This document shows positions 12,001 through 26,500 of a stretch of 64,000 nucleotides of DNA, in pieces. Location of the stretch: NCBI RefSeq assembly GCF_021462225.1, contig NC_061804.1, positions 13,868,740 through 13,932,739 of the forward strand. Direction: 5' to 3'. The DNA comes from Girardinichthys multiradiatus. Taxonomy: Eukaryota > Chordata > Actinopteri > Cyprinodontiformes > Goodeidae. Within the stretch, counting starts at the first letter, position 1. Every line of letters starts with the position of its first letter. Below the pieces are notes generated by a model that saw only the letters and a program-made list of their open reading frames with translations, searched no databases and was not told the origin of the DNA. The position numbers were made by a program, and so were the translations under genes.

Positions 12001-15000
12001 GCATAAGTACTGAGAAGTGGTCTGTGGTCCCCACCTGCAGAACCACTCCTTTATTGAGTGTCTTGCTAATCACCAAAGATTTCCCCCTGTTGTCTATTCC
12101 ATTTGCACAACATGTGAAGTTGATGGTCAATCAGTGTTGCTTCCTAAGTGGACAGTTTGATTTCATAAAAGTTTGATTTACTTGGACTTATATTGTGTTG
12201 TTTAAGTGTTCCCTTTATTTTTTTGAGCGGTGTATTTATAAGGGATAGTTCAGAGTCTTTGAATTGGGATTCTGTTAAAAACTTGTAAGCAGTTAATATC
12301 TTACCTGTAGTACAGTAGACAACTCACACACCTTTGAGTCACTGACTTTAAACCATTGTCACATTTCATTGTGTTTTTATTTAAAGAAAAGTACCTGAAA
12401 ATTTAAACAGGCAGATCATCATTGGTGCATTGGACATTGAATGTCCCATATAAATAATGATCAGTTTCTGAAAATAACCGTCCAATACAAACATGACAAT
12501 GACTTAAAAGTTCTTTAAGAGGTGCTCCGAAAAACTGCCATGACTTCTGAGAAGGGACTTGTTATGAGATTCTGACCCTATCACAATAGTTGTCGAGCTC
12601 CACGACCAGTTTATGTGAATTTATTCTAAATCAAGAAGTGAAAGTTACATTCAGGGACTATGCAAGGATCAGTTAAATTTAAGCCTTTGTAAGATATTTT
12701 TAGGATGATTACAACATTTTCAAGACTCCAGCTCTGGTATTTGGCTAGGGTGATCTTACACTGGTGTTACCCACTGTAACTTCAATGTCTTCCTATAGTA
12801 AGTTCCTATCTTTATAATGATTATAGATTATGAGTTTTAGCTAACTACCGAAAATCTTGTTTTCAAGCTGAACCTCTTCAGGTACACATTTTACCATCAC
12901 ATATTAGCTGGTGTTGGATAATGAAACAAGGATGTTTTGCATTTAATTATTAAATTTTAAGCCAATGAGTCAATTTCAGAACCACAATTTTTTGACAGGG
13001 CTTTTTTGCATCCCTGGATTAGGGGATTTGTAGTCTTGTTACAGCAAAAATAAAAACAACCAAATTCCTAAGCAAGTAAGTATAAACCAAGAAACAAAAC
13101 AATGCTACCAGCATATTTTTTAAATAAATTAATAAATAAGAAAAAAGTTGAGTGAAGAAGCATGAATGAATGATTATATACATTTTAGATAAAGCTAAAT
13201 CTACTGTCTGGAAATTTTGAGCATATTTAAGAGTTTTTAGGGCCTAATATTAAGATGATTTAGCTTAGGACTTTTAAGACTTTGCAGAAACTCTGAGGAT
13301 ATTGCTTATAATGTTTTAATGGAACCCTAACCCGAAAATCCAGAAATTTCACTTGAAGTATTTTAATGAATAATGAAGATACGTAATCACATACATGCTC
13401 TACTATCATGTATAATTAAGTTTAATTCGACTGTACATTTACTTTAATTTCTATTGAGTGTGGTTCTGGTCCCAATTTGGGTCATTTTAAAATGAAGCTA
13501 AAATGGATGGGTTTGATGAGTTACAATAAACATCATCAAGTATCATTAAACCACCAGAGGATGTTCCATTTGCTTTTGTTTGAAATGTCTATCTCACTGT
13601 AAGCACCTCAAAATGTTGCAGTCACATATTTTAGAGACACTTCCTGCATGTCATACCTCAACTTCCTGGAGGCCCTGCACATGGACACCACAGCCTTTGC
13701 CACACTCCTCGAGTTCAGAGCCAAAGGTGTCCATGAGAATGATTCTTTGCAGCTTTGGTGTCTCCTTCCGCTCCACGTTGCCCAAAAGAACCTGAGCTTT
13801 TTCGACTTTGTCGCAGATCACCGTGGAGATGTCAGCTGAAATTAAACAAGCACACAAGTGCGAACAAACCCTTGTGTGAATTTTAACAAAAGAAGAAACA
13901 AAAAAGGAACAGAATACATGCAGAGTTGGGAATGGATCAGAAGCGTACTCTTAGAAAGTTTTAGCATTGCATCATTTAAGCATTATCGTTCAAGTTTTAT
14001 GTTTTAAACTAAGGACTGCCAATCTTACTGCTTCTGCTGCACAATAAGAATGTTAACCTACAAAAAGTACTGAATTTAAGGGTGTTTACTTTATGTATTG
14101 TGTTTTGTTGATCTGTTAGCACAGAGCTGCATAATATGTCAAATCCCAATCATCATTTCAATATCAGTGTGTGCAATATCGCAATTGCAAGGACTGCTTG
14201 TACACAACATTTGGTAGAATAACAATAACACTGCATGTCAATAATAGATTTTCTGCAGTTGGTACCCAGGTGCCATTTACTGATGTTGATCTTTAAAACT
14301 AGATATTAAAACGATATTAAAACTGCAGGTTGTGAGTTGTGGGGACATTGTTTAATGTTAAATGTTAAAAAAAAAGTGACAGGAAAATGGAGATAACTGT
14401 ATTGATATGGCAATTGTGAGCAATAGAATTTCATTAATATTTTACTGGTTTTTGTGCAGCACTATATTAGCATGATAAATGCTTCGCTGGTGTACTACAT
14501 CACTGAGTCAGTGTGTGGTCTGCTTTTATTGAGCATATATAAAAAGGAATGTTGGCTAGTGTTGGTTGTAGGGCTTTTATGTAGACAAAATCTGTTCATT
14601 ATCAGTTTCTAAACTGATTTAAATCTAACCACAAGATTAAGGCATTTTTTCGGCAATAAGGGCTTCTTTTTTCATTTTTTGACAGTAGGCAGACAGGAAA
14701 GAGGGGCAGAGGAAGAGGTGGAGACATTCGGCAAAGGTCACTGGGTGTGGGACTCGAACCCACGACGGCTGCATCGAGGACTATATCCTTTACATGTGGT
14801 CACGCCCTTAACCCCTACCCCAGAATTAACAAATAACACCTAATGTATTACACAGTGTTGTTTATTAAAGATTAAGTCAAATTGGAAGGCTGTGAAAGAC
14901 AAAGAATCCTATACAAAAAACAAATACATAAAACCCTAGATGGTAATAAGGGTGTCTGTTCTTTTTACTATTAATATAAATATCACCAGAGTCATACATC

Positions 15001-17527
15001 AATTTTCTTTTGGAAAAAAAAGTGATTTTTTGTTAAGTGCCTGGTGACTATGTTTGATCATAGCAGATTTTATCCTATGAGACAAACTGGACATTTTGTC
15101 TTTTGTGGTTTGATGATTATTATCTGGTAGATTTTATGTTAAATTGTTTACTATGGTATGTAAATGTTTAATAAACTGGGTCCCTGAGTATTGGTGCCTA
15201 GGCACCCATTGAGTTTCAGAGTTTAGGGGCCTTTTGGGTGTTAATTCTGCATTGGTTTGAGTTGCTGTCTCAAATTATGAACCTATACTTTATCTGTTAG
15301 AATATCTTTTGGGATCCTTATTAAGTCAATTCGTTAAACAGCTAATGGCAAAAGACGAACTTTTGTACCTTCCAAACCAAATGCTCACTAGGTTTAGCAT
15401 AAATGCTAGTGTGTTTACATGGCTAAAACCTATGTGTTCTTACCAGTGTTAATGATGAACCGTATAGCATCTGCGCCAAGCGTGTCGTAGAGGGGCACCA
15501 CCACCATGGAGTACGTGTAACAAGCCAACTCGGAGATGATCCACTGAAATCATTCCAAGCAAATTTCAAAACTAAACTCAAGTTCCTGACAAGAATAATT
15601 TGACAAATTGACGGAGATGCATCACAAAAAAAGAGATTACAGAGGAGCACTCACCTCTGGTCTGTTCTGTGCAAACACTCCAATGAACTGGGTGGGATTG
15701 GGTTGGCAGCCTTGGTGCAGAAGGCCTGAACCCAGATGCTCTGCCCGGGCAGTAACCTAAAAATTGATAGGATGATGTCTTATTAGAAAAAGGAGAAAAA
15801 CAAGCAAATGCTTAGCTAATTTTCAAAGGAGAGAGAGCTATATTTCATGTTTTCACAATATTCATTCTTAATTTAAGCACATTGTAGTAGTCAGGAATGT
15901 TTATTATGGTAAAATGATTTCTTTAAATGATTTTGGTACCACTGCTTGAATTATTTTTTATAATCAAAGAAACCTGTCTGGAAATCCGTGTGTTTTGTAA
16001 AATTACTGACTTCCCTGTAAGTTACCATGATGGTGAAACATGGAAAAAAAGGCTTATATTGCTGTCACAGTGAACTCAGGTCATATGTATCACCTTTCAA
16101 CAAAACCCTGCAATCTATTTGCTATTTTAGATTAATTGCACATTGATTCAGTTAAAGAACAGCTTCTTTTACAGTGGGAGCACAGGCAGGTCTGGATTTG
16201 TTTGCTGCACTGGAAATTTCATGGAAAGAAAATATACTTCCACCCAACATGATCTCACAGATAAATTATGGGGGTGGCGTAATTCGTATGTTGCTCACTG
16301 TAGATTTCTGCATTCCTTTTCTAAATAAAATTTCCTGACAGTCATCATCATTTTCACTTTACTAAAACTACTTCATGGGAAGTTGAACATTTTCAGCTAT
16401 CCTATGACCTACAAAATATGGACATTTTGACAAGTTATTATTATAATTATTACATGTAAATTAGGATACTTAGGATATGGTACGCAGTACCGGGAAGAGG
16501 GAAGAACAGCTGTCTGCTATGAAGCCGTCATCCAGAACCACTTATGGCTGCAGAAATTCACGAGCACACAAAGAAGATCAGATCCGCTATCAATAGGCAG
16601 TCTAAAACACGATTTAATCTGCTTATAAATATAGTTATTTTCTCCTCTTTCCAATTGTTTCTGAACTGTTCTGCTATGCTGGAGCCTCAATGCTCTTGCC
16701 TTGCTTCTCTGCTCGAGGCTGTTGTGAACGGCCGGCCAGCCTTTAAAATGAGCACCGCTACGATTAATGTCTGTCTGCTCGCTGCTAAATACCCCAGTTA
16801 AAAGCAAAGAGAGTAACTGGTTGTGGTTCATGTTATTTTGCTGAATTACAGCAACACAGTACAGCTCGAAAACACCACTTATGACCAGAGATTTCACATA
16901 CACTACACGAGAGCGCATGCGCGCTTACTTCTAAAACAGAGCGGTTGCCAACGAGATCGGTGCGTTCGAAAAGACGGAAACTGAAGATGAAGTTATGCAT
17001 CAGAAAATGGTTTATCATTGTTTTATACATGGCAGTTCTTTAACAATTGAAATATATATATACATATTTTACATTGTCAAGTGATTCTAATTTCTGCCTT
17101 ATACAGACAGCCTATTTACATTTTAATTATTTTGAGTTTGGACTTTGCTGAGAGAGAGAGGTCTTGAGGGGGCCACAGATGAGAGTAACAATTAACACAC
17201 ACACACACACACACACTCTTGTTTTACTATATGTAGTGAGGACCATGTGTTGACTCCCATTGACTTCCATTGATTTTCAGTCATTTTCAACCCTTTCTAT
17301 GCCTTAACCCTGACAATAACCCTAAACCTAACTATTACCAGTGCATGCCTAACCCTCACCTTAACCTAAAGTCAATTCACACCTTAGTCCTAAGCCTAAC
17401 CGTTAGCAAAATAGGTCGTGAGGACCAGCAAAATGTCCTCACTTTGGAACAAATGGTCCTCAATTTGATGGTGAAATCGGGAAATTGGTTCTCACTGTGA
17501 TGCCAAGACAGCAGGAACACACACACA

Positions 17528-17568
<41 letters not shown>

Positions 17569-20500
17569 CCCAGTGCCTCCCCAGCCTCTAGCTTCCCCAA
17601 CCTCTAGCTCCGCCCCTAAGTACCTGCAAGGATTTAAAACTACTTTCACCCCTGGCTATAAAAAAATGTTTCATTTTTGCTTGAAAACGCACGGTTTCAA
17701 AAGCTGTGTAATGGTGACATCACAATTACACTGGTACCTAGCAATGCTACCCGAGTCCCGCCCCTGACTAGCAACTGAAGCGGAGCTCCACCCACTTGAT
17801 TTTCAGTAGAGGATAACGTCTCGCCGGCTGGTTTTACTTTACACGTGCTTTACAATGTCTACCCTCAAAGGCAGATGTTCTGTTTGTTGGCAGCAAAGAC
17901 CCAAGTGTCCATGCACATTCTCCCACTGTCAGATAACAGCGATTTGTGGCTTCATTTTATTTTTTAAGGCAACGTTCCAGTCACATTGCAGAAGACTAGT
18001 ACTAGTTTGCACGAATCACTTCACCACGGACTGCTTTGAGAACTCACATCAGGACACGTCAGGATATGCAGAAAGACTTACACTGAAGAAAAATTCAGTT
18101 CCTACTGTTCGTGGCAAATCTGCAGATGACAGAAATCAGAGTACTTATTGTTGTGTTTTAAAAGTTTTGGTTTAGTTTTCACGTGTACAACGAGCTGGTT
18201 GGGGTCGCAGCCAGATACAGCTAACTTGCATAAATGTGACAGAGCTCTAAAACAGCTAATTCTGAAAGAAGCTCAAAAAAGGCGAAACTGAGGAGGTGAA
18301 ATCTCATTATCTGACAATGATTTTGTGTGAAAAATGTCATTAACATGTTTTGTATTGCCCATAGACCTATTCCAACTGTTTAAAAGGAACTATAACAGGT
18401 CACCTTTAATCATGGAAGAAATGAAGGACTGGATAAATCTTTCCATAAAGCACTGAATGAAGAAACATATAAAGGAAGAAATAATTAAAGAATTAAGGGA
18501 AGGATGGAAGGAAGGAGGAAACAATGCAATTATTTAGGTATGGAAGGAAGGAAAGTTAGACAGAAAGGAGGCTTAAACAAAGGATGGTTGGAAGAAAGGA
18601 AAATATTGAGGGAAAAAAAGTCAAGAATTATGGCAGGATTGAATGAAAAAAAAAAGGTTTGAATGAAAGAAGAATTAAAGAAAGAATGAATGAAGGACTA
18701 AATCAGAGGTTAAAAGAATGAAGGTTTGAAGAATCAAAGAAAGAACAGAAAGGATCAAACAAAAAACTGCAAGAAAGAGTGATGGAAAGACAAATTAATA
18801 CAACATTTAGTCAGAAGGACGGGGAAAAAGTATGGCGATACAAACATTATTTTTTTCCCATCTGCCACCAGCCTGGCTAACAAAGCCCGGAAACCACCTT
18901 GACATTCTCCCTTTTCCCCACAACCCCCCTTTTTTGCTGACAGGACACTTGTTAATTGTAACTCTATGCGTTACATTAACGCTCAACATGGACTCCTGCT
19001 TTACTTGCACTGCCATACTTGCACAATGATCACCTGCACTGTTGTATTGCTCTTGCATCTTATACTGCTCTACATTTACTCTCACTCACTTAAAACTGTG
19101 CACATATATTTATATTATATTGTAGATATGTTTATACTGTTTAATTTGTACTGTATTGCACCGACTACGCCAAAACAAATTCCTTGTATGTCCAAAAACG
19201 TACTTGGCAATAAAGCTTTTCTGATTCTGATTCTTATTCCTTACTGTTTTCTTTTCCCATACTGAAAATACTTACAAACAATTCCCTATTTTCCAGAATG
19301 TGAAGGAACCCTTTTTTATTCCATGGTTTCATGTTGCCATTCAGGAGATTATTTTGTCCCTATCTGCCTGTTAGACTGTTTGTTATTCTTATTTATGGTT
19401 TAAGGTTGATTGTTGTATTTTTCATCCTGAATCACATTTGTTTGGGCATTTAGGGTCATTCTTTGGAGCTCATTTAGCAATCTGGCTCCTTAAAGGTTTT
19501 CATTGCAGAGATCGGTATGTATTCCCTTCATACTACAGCTGTTAACTGTTGGACCTAACCTCTTTGTAGGACATCCATTTGTAGGGCTGGTTTGGGAGTC
19601 GAGAGCCCAGGCAGGGTCCATCGCCTGTGGAATAAACAGAAAGAGACAAATGAAACATTACTCTTTTAATTCCACCTTTAAATCTTCAAACTACACATTT
19701 CCAAGTGCTGAAAATTGTTGGACATTACAAGACTTAAAAAGTAATTTCATCTAATGCACATTTGATATTTAGTGGTTATATCTTCTTAAGAAAACATTGC
19801 AAGTAAATCTTAGCTTTCTTAGCTATCTCCACAAGGACATTGGGTCATTTTATTATTAAAGGCTGAAACTCTGTCAATAGTGACCTAAAGAGTTTCCTGA
19901 TTTCTATCCAAAACATAAAATCTAATTCAGCCTTTTTTTGGTTCTAATAGTAATATTGACATACTTAAAACAAGAATCAAAAAGTTAATAAAATGCTAAT
20001 TTTTGTAACTAAATATTTTTTTCTTATGCCTGCTGAGCGGTAATCTGATATTTTCTTAATCATTCAAATTTCTGACTCACACTGCCTAGGAGTTGGTGGT
20101 AGTAAAGGACTTGTGAGCAGAAATACTTTGGTTTTTCCAACACATAGAAATGAACATTTACCAACAAGATGTGCTATGATGCAACAAGACAGTTCAAAGT
20201 GCTTTGCATAATGAGTTACATGACACCCACCAGAAATATGAAGGCCTCTCTGAAAGACTTCATACATGGTCCTGGCATCATCATGGTAATGAGTCAGCAA
20301 TCTAGACGGATCACCCATCATGGATCTTCGACCTCCACCTTCATGCTGATAGAAACAGAGGGAGAAACATACATTACAAACCCACAATGCATTACACGCA
20401 TGTCTCATTTTGTTTAAACTTCGATCGTGGCTGATAGAGAGTGGAAATAAGTTTTTCTTCTCTTGCTCTACAAATTTGCAGAGCAGAACTGTGCTTTACA

Positions 20501-23500
20501 CAGTTCTGTCCAGTCATAATGCTCACACATTCTTAATAGTGTTTAGTTCATTCTCACGAAGATGAAAAATGGATAAACAAATTTTCTTTTTAAATGATGC
20601 AATAAGGTTGATTTGACAGCAGATAATGGCAGGTTATGTTACACTCAATGTGGGAAATGTAACTCAGTCCTGCCCTTAGAAAGTCCTATCAGTCTGTTAC
20701 AGTGTGGTGTTACTGATTCAAACAGTTTTTAAGGTTAACCAAAGAACAAGAAAACACATTTCAAGCCACAGGGTGTTGCACCCTGGCAAGAAAAACTGCC
20801 AACCTCACCTGTTGTTGAGAGGTTTGTGGTGTATATGAGTAAGAAAATATGTTGGGTGGAAATGTCGGTTTTAATCTCCCTGGAATACATGAAATTATTT
20901 CAACCAGAGCACACAACATTGAATAACGTCAGCCCAGGTATGTGGGTTCGCAGATAAATGTTTAAACATTTCTTATTTAATTTCAGGACTTGCTGAGCCT
21001 GTTTCACTCATATTGTGTTGGTGCATGTTCTGGAGGGACTTGCTCATGCATGTGTTTGCATAAAGGTTGCATCTGTATCTGCAAAATGACAGTTTATTAA
21101 TGAGGAACTCTCACTGGCACTTCCTCAGACTGGTGAAGGAGACTACAGGGAGGCTTGATAGGTCGAGGCCTGGTGGCCAACCAGTATGCCAACACAGCTG
21201 TCAGGGCGCCAATTCCCACCAAGGTGGATGTTGGCAGGGAGCGGAAAAACTGGCCAAGCTCATCCATCTCTGGTATCCTCAGGCCACTCATCATTTCTTG
21301 GGCCTGCATCTTCTCCATTAGAGTGGAACTCAATTCTGCAGACAGACCAGAGATTTTAAACACCAAAAGCTTTCAATACAAAAGTGATGAGGTGGCTCAA
21401 ACAGTAGAAAGACTACCACTTTAAGACCACTTTTGCATTTTATATTGCATCATTTTGCTAATTTGTGCTTGCGCAGCAGAAAATCCAGACATACAACTTC
21501 TACCGAGGAATGTATATTTCTTTGGAAAAAAAATATAGAAGAAGTAGAAGTAGACGAGGGATTGAAACACAAAACCACTGACCCCCGACACCCACTGCTG
21601 GCACAAGCACAAAATAAATCATGTACATACAGGTCCTTCTCAAAAAATTAGCATATTGTGATAAAGTTCATTATTTTCCATAATGTCATGATGAAAATTT
21701 AACATTCATATATTTTAGATTCATTGCCCACTAACTGAAATATTTCAGGTCTTTTATTGTCTTAATACAGATGATTTTGGCATACAGCTCATGAAAACCC
21801 AAAATTCCTATCTCACAAAATTAGCATATCATTAAAAGGGTCTCTAAACAAGCTATGAACCTAATTATCTGAATCAACGAGTTAACTCTAAACACCTGCA
21901 AAAGATTCCTGAGGCCTTTAAAACTCCCAGCCTGGTTCATCACTCCAAACCCCAATCATGGGTAAGACTGCCGACCTGACTGCTGTCCAGAAGGCCACTA
22001 TTGACACCCTCAAGCTAGAGGGTAAGACACAGAAAGAAATTTCTGAATGAATAGGCTGTTCCCAGAGTGCTGTATCAAGGCACCTCAGTGGGAAGTCTGT
22101 GGGAAGGAAAAAGTGTGGCAGAAAACGCTGCACAACAAGAAGAGGTGACCGGACCCTGAGGAAGATTGTGGAGAAGGGGCGATTCCAGACCTTGGGGGAC
22201 CTGCGGAAGCAGTGGACTGAGTCTGGAGTAGAAACATCCAGAGCCACCGTGCACAGGCGTGTGCAGGAAATGGGCTACAGGTGCCGCATTCCCCGGGTCA
22301 AGCCACTTTTGAACCAGAAACAGCGACAGAAGCGCCTGACCTGGGCTACAGAGAAGCAGCACTGGACTGTTGCTCAGTGGTCCAAAGTACTTTTTTCTGA
22401 TGAAAGCAAATTCTGCATGTCATTCAGAAATCAAGGTGCCAGAGTCTGGAGGAAGACTGGGGAGAAGGAAATGCCAAAATGCCAGAAGTCCAGTGTCAAG
22501 TACCCACAGTCAGTGATGGTCTGGGGTGCCGTGTCAGCTGCTGGTGTTGGTCCACTGTGTTTTATCAAGGGCAGGGTCAATGCAGCTAGCTATCAGGAGA
22601 TTTTGGAGCACTTCATGCTTCCATCTGCTGAAAAGCTTTATGGAGATGAAGATTTCATTTTTCAGCACGACCTGGCACCTGCTCACAGTGCCAAGACCAC
22701 TGGTAAATGGTTTACTGACCATGGTATCACTGTGCTCAATTGGCCTGCCAACTCTCCTGACCTGAACCCCATAGAGAATCTGTGGGATATTGTGAAGAGA
22801 ACGTTGAGAGACTCAAGACCCAACACTCTGGATGAGCTAAAGGCCGCTATCGAAGCATCATGGGCCTCCATAAGACCTCAGCAGTGCCACAGGCTGATTG
22901 TCTCCATGCCACGCCGCATTGAAGCAGTCATTTCTGCAAAAGGATTCTCAACCAAGTATTGAGTGCATAACTGTACATGATTATTTGAAGATTGACGTTT
23001 TTTGTATTAAAAACACTTTTCTTTTATTGGTCGGATGAAATATGCTAATTTTGTGAGATAGGAATTTTGGGTTTTCATGAGCTGTATGCCAAAATCATCC
23101 GTATTAAGACAATAAAAGACGTGAAATATTTCAGTTAGTGTGCAATGAATCTAAAATATATGAATGTTAAATTTTCATCATGACATTATGGAAAATAATG
23201 AACTTTATCACAATATGCTAATTTTTTGAGAAGGACCTGTAAATTGTCCCCAAATGTCATCAGTGCCAAATATATTTTTCCAGTCCATCTCTAGACAAAA
23301 GACTACTCTAAAAAATATATCAAATTTGAGATGATTCCTGAAGCAACCCTGTTACATTAACTATCTGGATGATAAAAGTTGATAAAGTGTTGACATTTAT
23401 TTTTTCAAAGCTATGTCCACAATTAAAGTCACAAATGATTTTAATACATTTAAAAAATTTTAATTATGTAGCATCAGCTGACAGCAATTGTCATCTCATG

Positions 23501-26500
23501 GCACATAACAAACATATCTGACCCATATGCAGAAATATATAATGAAACAGATTTATTACATTGCATTGAAGTTGAGTTTATAACATATATTATGTTATAT
23601 TTACAAGTTTTCTTTCTAAGGAAACCCAGATGATGACTTTACAGCAATACCCCTCCTGAACGAAGATGTGGGGGGTTAATTGCATCGAGTCATTGACTTT
23701 GCAGCAATCCCTCATATTGAACAAGCATATGGCTACAGTAGAAAGAGGAAAGTTACAAGGTCCATCCACTGGCACAGTTAAAACAGGCTAAGTTTGATGT
23801 TTTGAGCTATCAGTACTAACTAAGAGGAATATGTTTATCCTTATTAAGTTTTAAGAAATTCATTCATAACCACCATTTCAACAAGTTCTATCAACCATTT
23901 TTAATAAATCAGTCTTTTTCATTACTGCGAAGAAACTTTTGCCACTCCTCTTTCCAGAATTGTTTTAATTTAGCTGCACTGGAGGATTTTCAAGCATGGA
24001 CTGCATCTCTTTTAATGCAGTGCCACAGTGGATTTAAACCTACACTTTGACTAGGCCACTTTAGAACCCTAATTTATTTTTTTTTAGCCATTGAGAGGTG
24101 GATTTGCTGATGCTATTTGGACCATTGTCCTGCTGCAAAACTCAAGTGTGCTCGAGCTTTAGGTCATAAACTAATACCTACATATTCTCCTTCAGGATTC
24201 TCAGGTAAAGAGCAGAGCTCATGTTTCCATCAACTACTCTAAGCTCTCCATGTTTTAAAGAAGCAAAGAAGCACCTAGACAATCACACAACAACCACCAT
24301 GTTTGACTGTAATTTTCTGAAGTGCTGGGTTAGTTTCACAACATAACAAGACACACACTTTCCCAAAATTCAATTTTTGTCTCATTTGCCACAGAATCTT
24401 TTTCTAACATTCTTGAGGATCATCCAGATATTTTTGGATAATGTGAAATGGGCCTTCTTGTTCTTTTGCACTAGAAAAAGAACACAAACACCTTTGAACG
24501 CCCTCTTGGAAGCCATTATTGTTCAGTCTCTTTTCTATAGATAAGTCATAGACACCGACCTTAACTAAGGTACAGTTAAACCTATAAATTTAGATCATTA
24601 TTTTTTATTCAACCAAAAAGTTTTGTTTTAGATAGGAAATTGAACATGCATCTGGAAATAGATAAAACATACAAGGGTCATCAATGTGGAAAAAAATAAT
24701 TCTTTAATTTTTTCTTAAAATTTTATTAAAAATTGAGACTTCTCTATAATCAACAGAAAAGCTTTATTGACATTACACCAATCACACTCTTCTTATAATT
24801 ACTGACCAGCTTTTTGAAAGTTTCCACTGTAATTTTGACAATTTATTGTCGGTGATGAGCGCCAAGTCTTTCAGGTTGGAGGACCTCCTTGCTATGACTC
24901 CAGTCCCTCCACAGATTCTGTGTTAAATTCAAGTCGGGACTTCAAATGTTAATTTTACTTCCATTCAGAAAAAAACATGCTGTTAAATTTAAGGATTGCT
25001 TTAAAATTAGTTTGATGATCTAAAACATGTCATTGTGACATAAAAATGGAAAACACAGGGCAAACACTTTTTCTACAACACTGTATGTATAACTGTATCG
25101 TGTCAGAGTTGTAAGGTATATTAATAAAATGTACATATTAATAAAATATTTACTTTATTTGGACCGTGAATATAATCATGTGCAAATAAAAGAAGAAAAA
25201 TATATGTATCTTAAGAATTAAAAAGCAGAAAAAATCTATTTTAATACTCTGAAAACTGAATGTTGACCAGGAAGTAGTAAAGATAGTCCCTTACCAAAAA
25301 CAAACACACACACACACACACACACACACATTACACCCTCCCATGGGTTTTACAGACACTGTTAAATATACCAACACTTTTGTTAGTCTTTTGTGACTAA
25401 ATTTAAGCTCACAATTCTTACTAAGATTCATATTTGTAACAGGTTGAATTAGGGGTCTTCCCAAAGATTTCTAACTTGGCTGTATAAAATAACTCTTGTA
25501 CACTACTGTCTACTGATCGATCCCAGTGTATACCATCATTATGGTCCAGTTTCTGTCCCATGCACATGAGCACACTTAAAAACACCCACACACACTGCAA
25601 CATGCATATTGTAGTCAAGGGGGAGTCTGTTTCCAAAGATGACTAATGAGTTTCCTTCTCACCCATTGAAATGAGTCAGAGATAATGTCACCTGATCACA
25701 AGTAGAACGTTGAGGAAATATTACAGCCAATCAGAGTCACTTCCTCTTTCGGCTCCACACACAGAGGGCCACATCCAATCACAAACGTTTAAACACAGTT
25801 TGGCAGATAAGTTAAAAATATAAAAGTCTATGTGAACGCTCACTTCCTCTTTCACCTATTTGCCAAAAAGATACTTTTTCTTTTTTCTTTTTACAATTAC
25901 TCCATATTGAGGAAGCTGAATCTTGTGCACTTCCTCTAGAAATAGAACAGGACGTCAAATTTAAGATTTCTTATTATTATTATTAATAATAATAATAATA
26001 ATAATAACTACAACAACAACAAAGATAATAATAAAAACAGTAGCAATAATATGGTACTTTGATAGTTTGAGATCCATTTGACCAAACTAAGCTGATTAGC
26101 TGCAAGCTAAACCCAAAGATCTAAGATTTTTTCTATATACACACCAGGCCTATATATATCAAATATTGTTCAGAAATCTCTCTAAATCAGTTGGGACTTC
26201 CCTTTTGCTGAGATAATCCATCTCACCTCACAGGTGTGGCATCTCAAGATGCTGATTAGATAGTATGATTATTGGTTTTGTATTGGGGAGGAATCTGGGG
26301 GTCCAGGCGATCTAAAAACCAGTGAGTATCTGGTGTGACTACCATTTGCCTCACACAGCGCAATCTCCTTCACAGAGTTGATCAAGCTCACACAAAAAAC
26401 ACCTAGAGTTGATCAAGTCCACTAATCTTCAATGGCTGTGTGAAGCTGCTGGATTTTGGCAGGAACTGGAACAGGCTTCTGTATATGCTGCTCCAGAGCG

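Noticed and set aside
14755..14765. B-box-like GACTCGAACCC words considered as tRNA genes.
   Set aside because: No cloverleaf can be formed and the same block recurs at 32425 and 36335, so they are SINEs.
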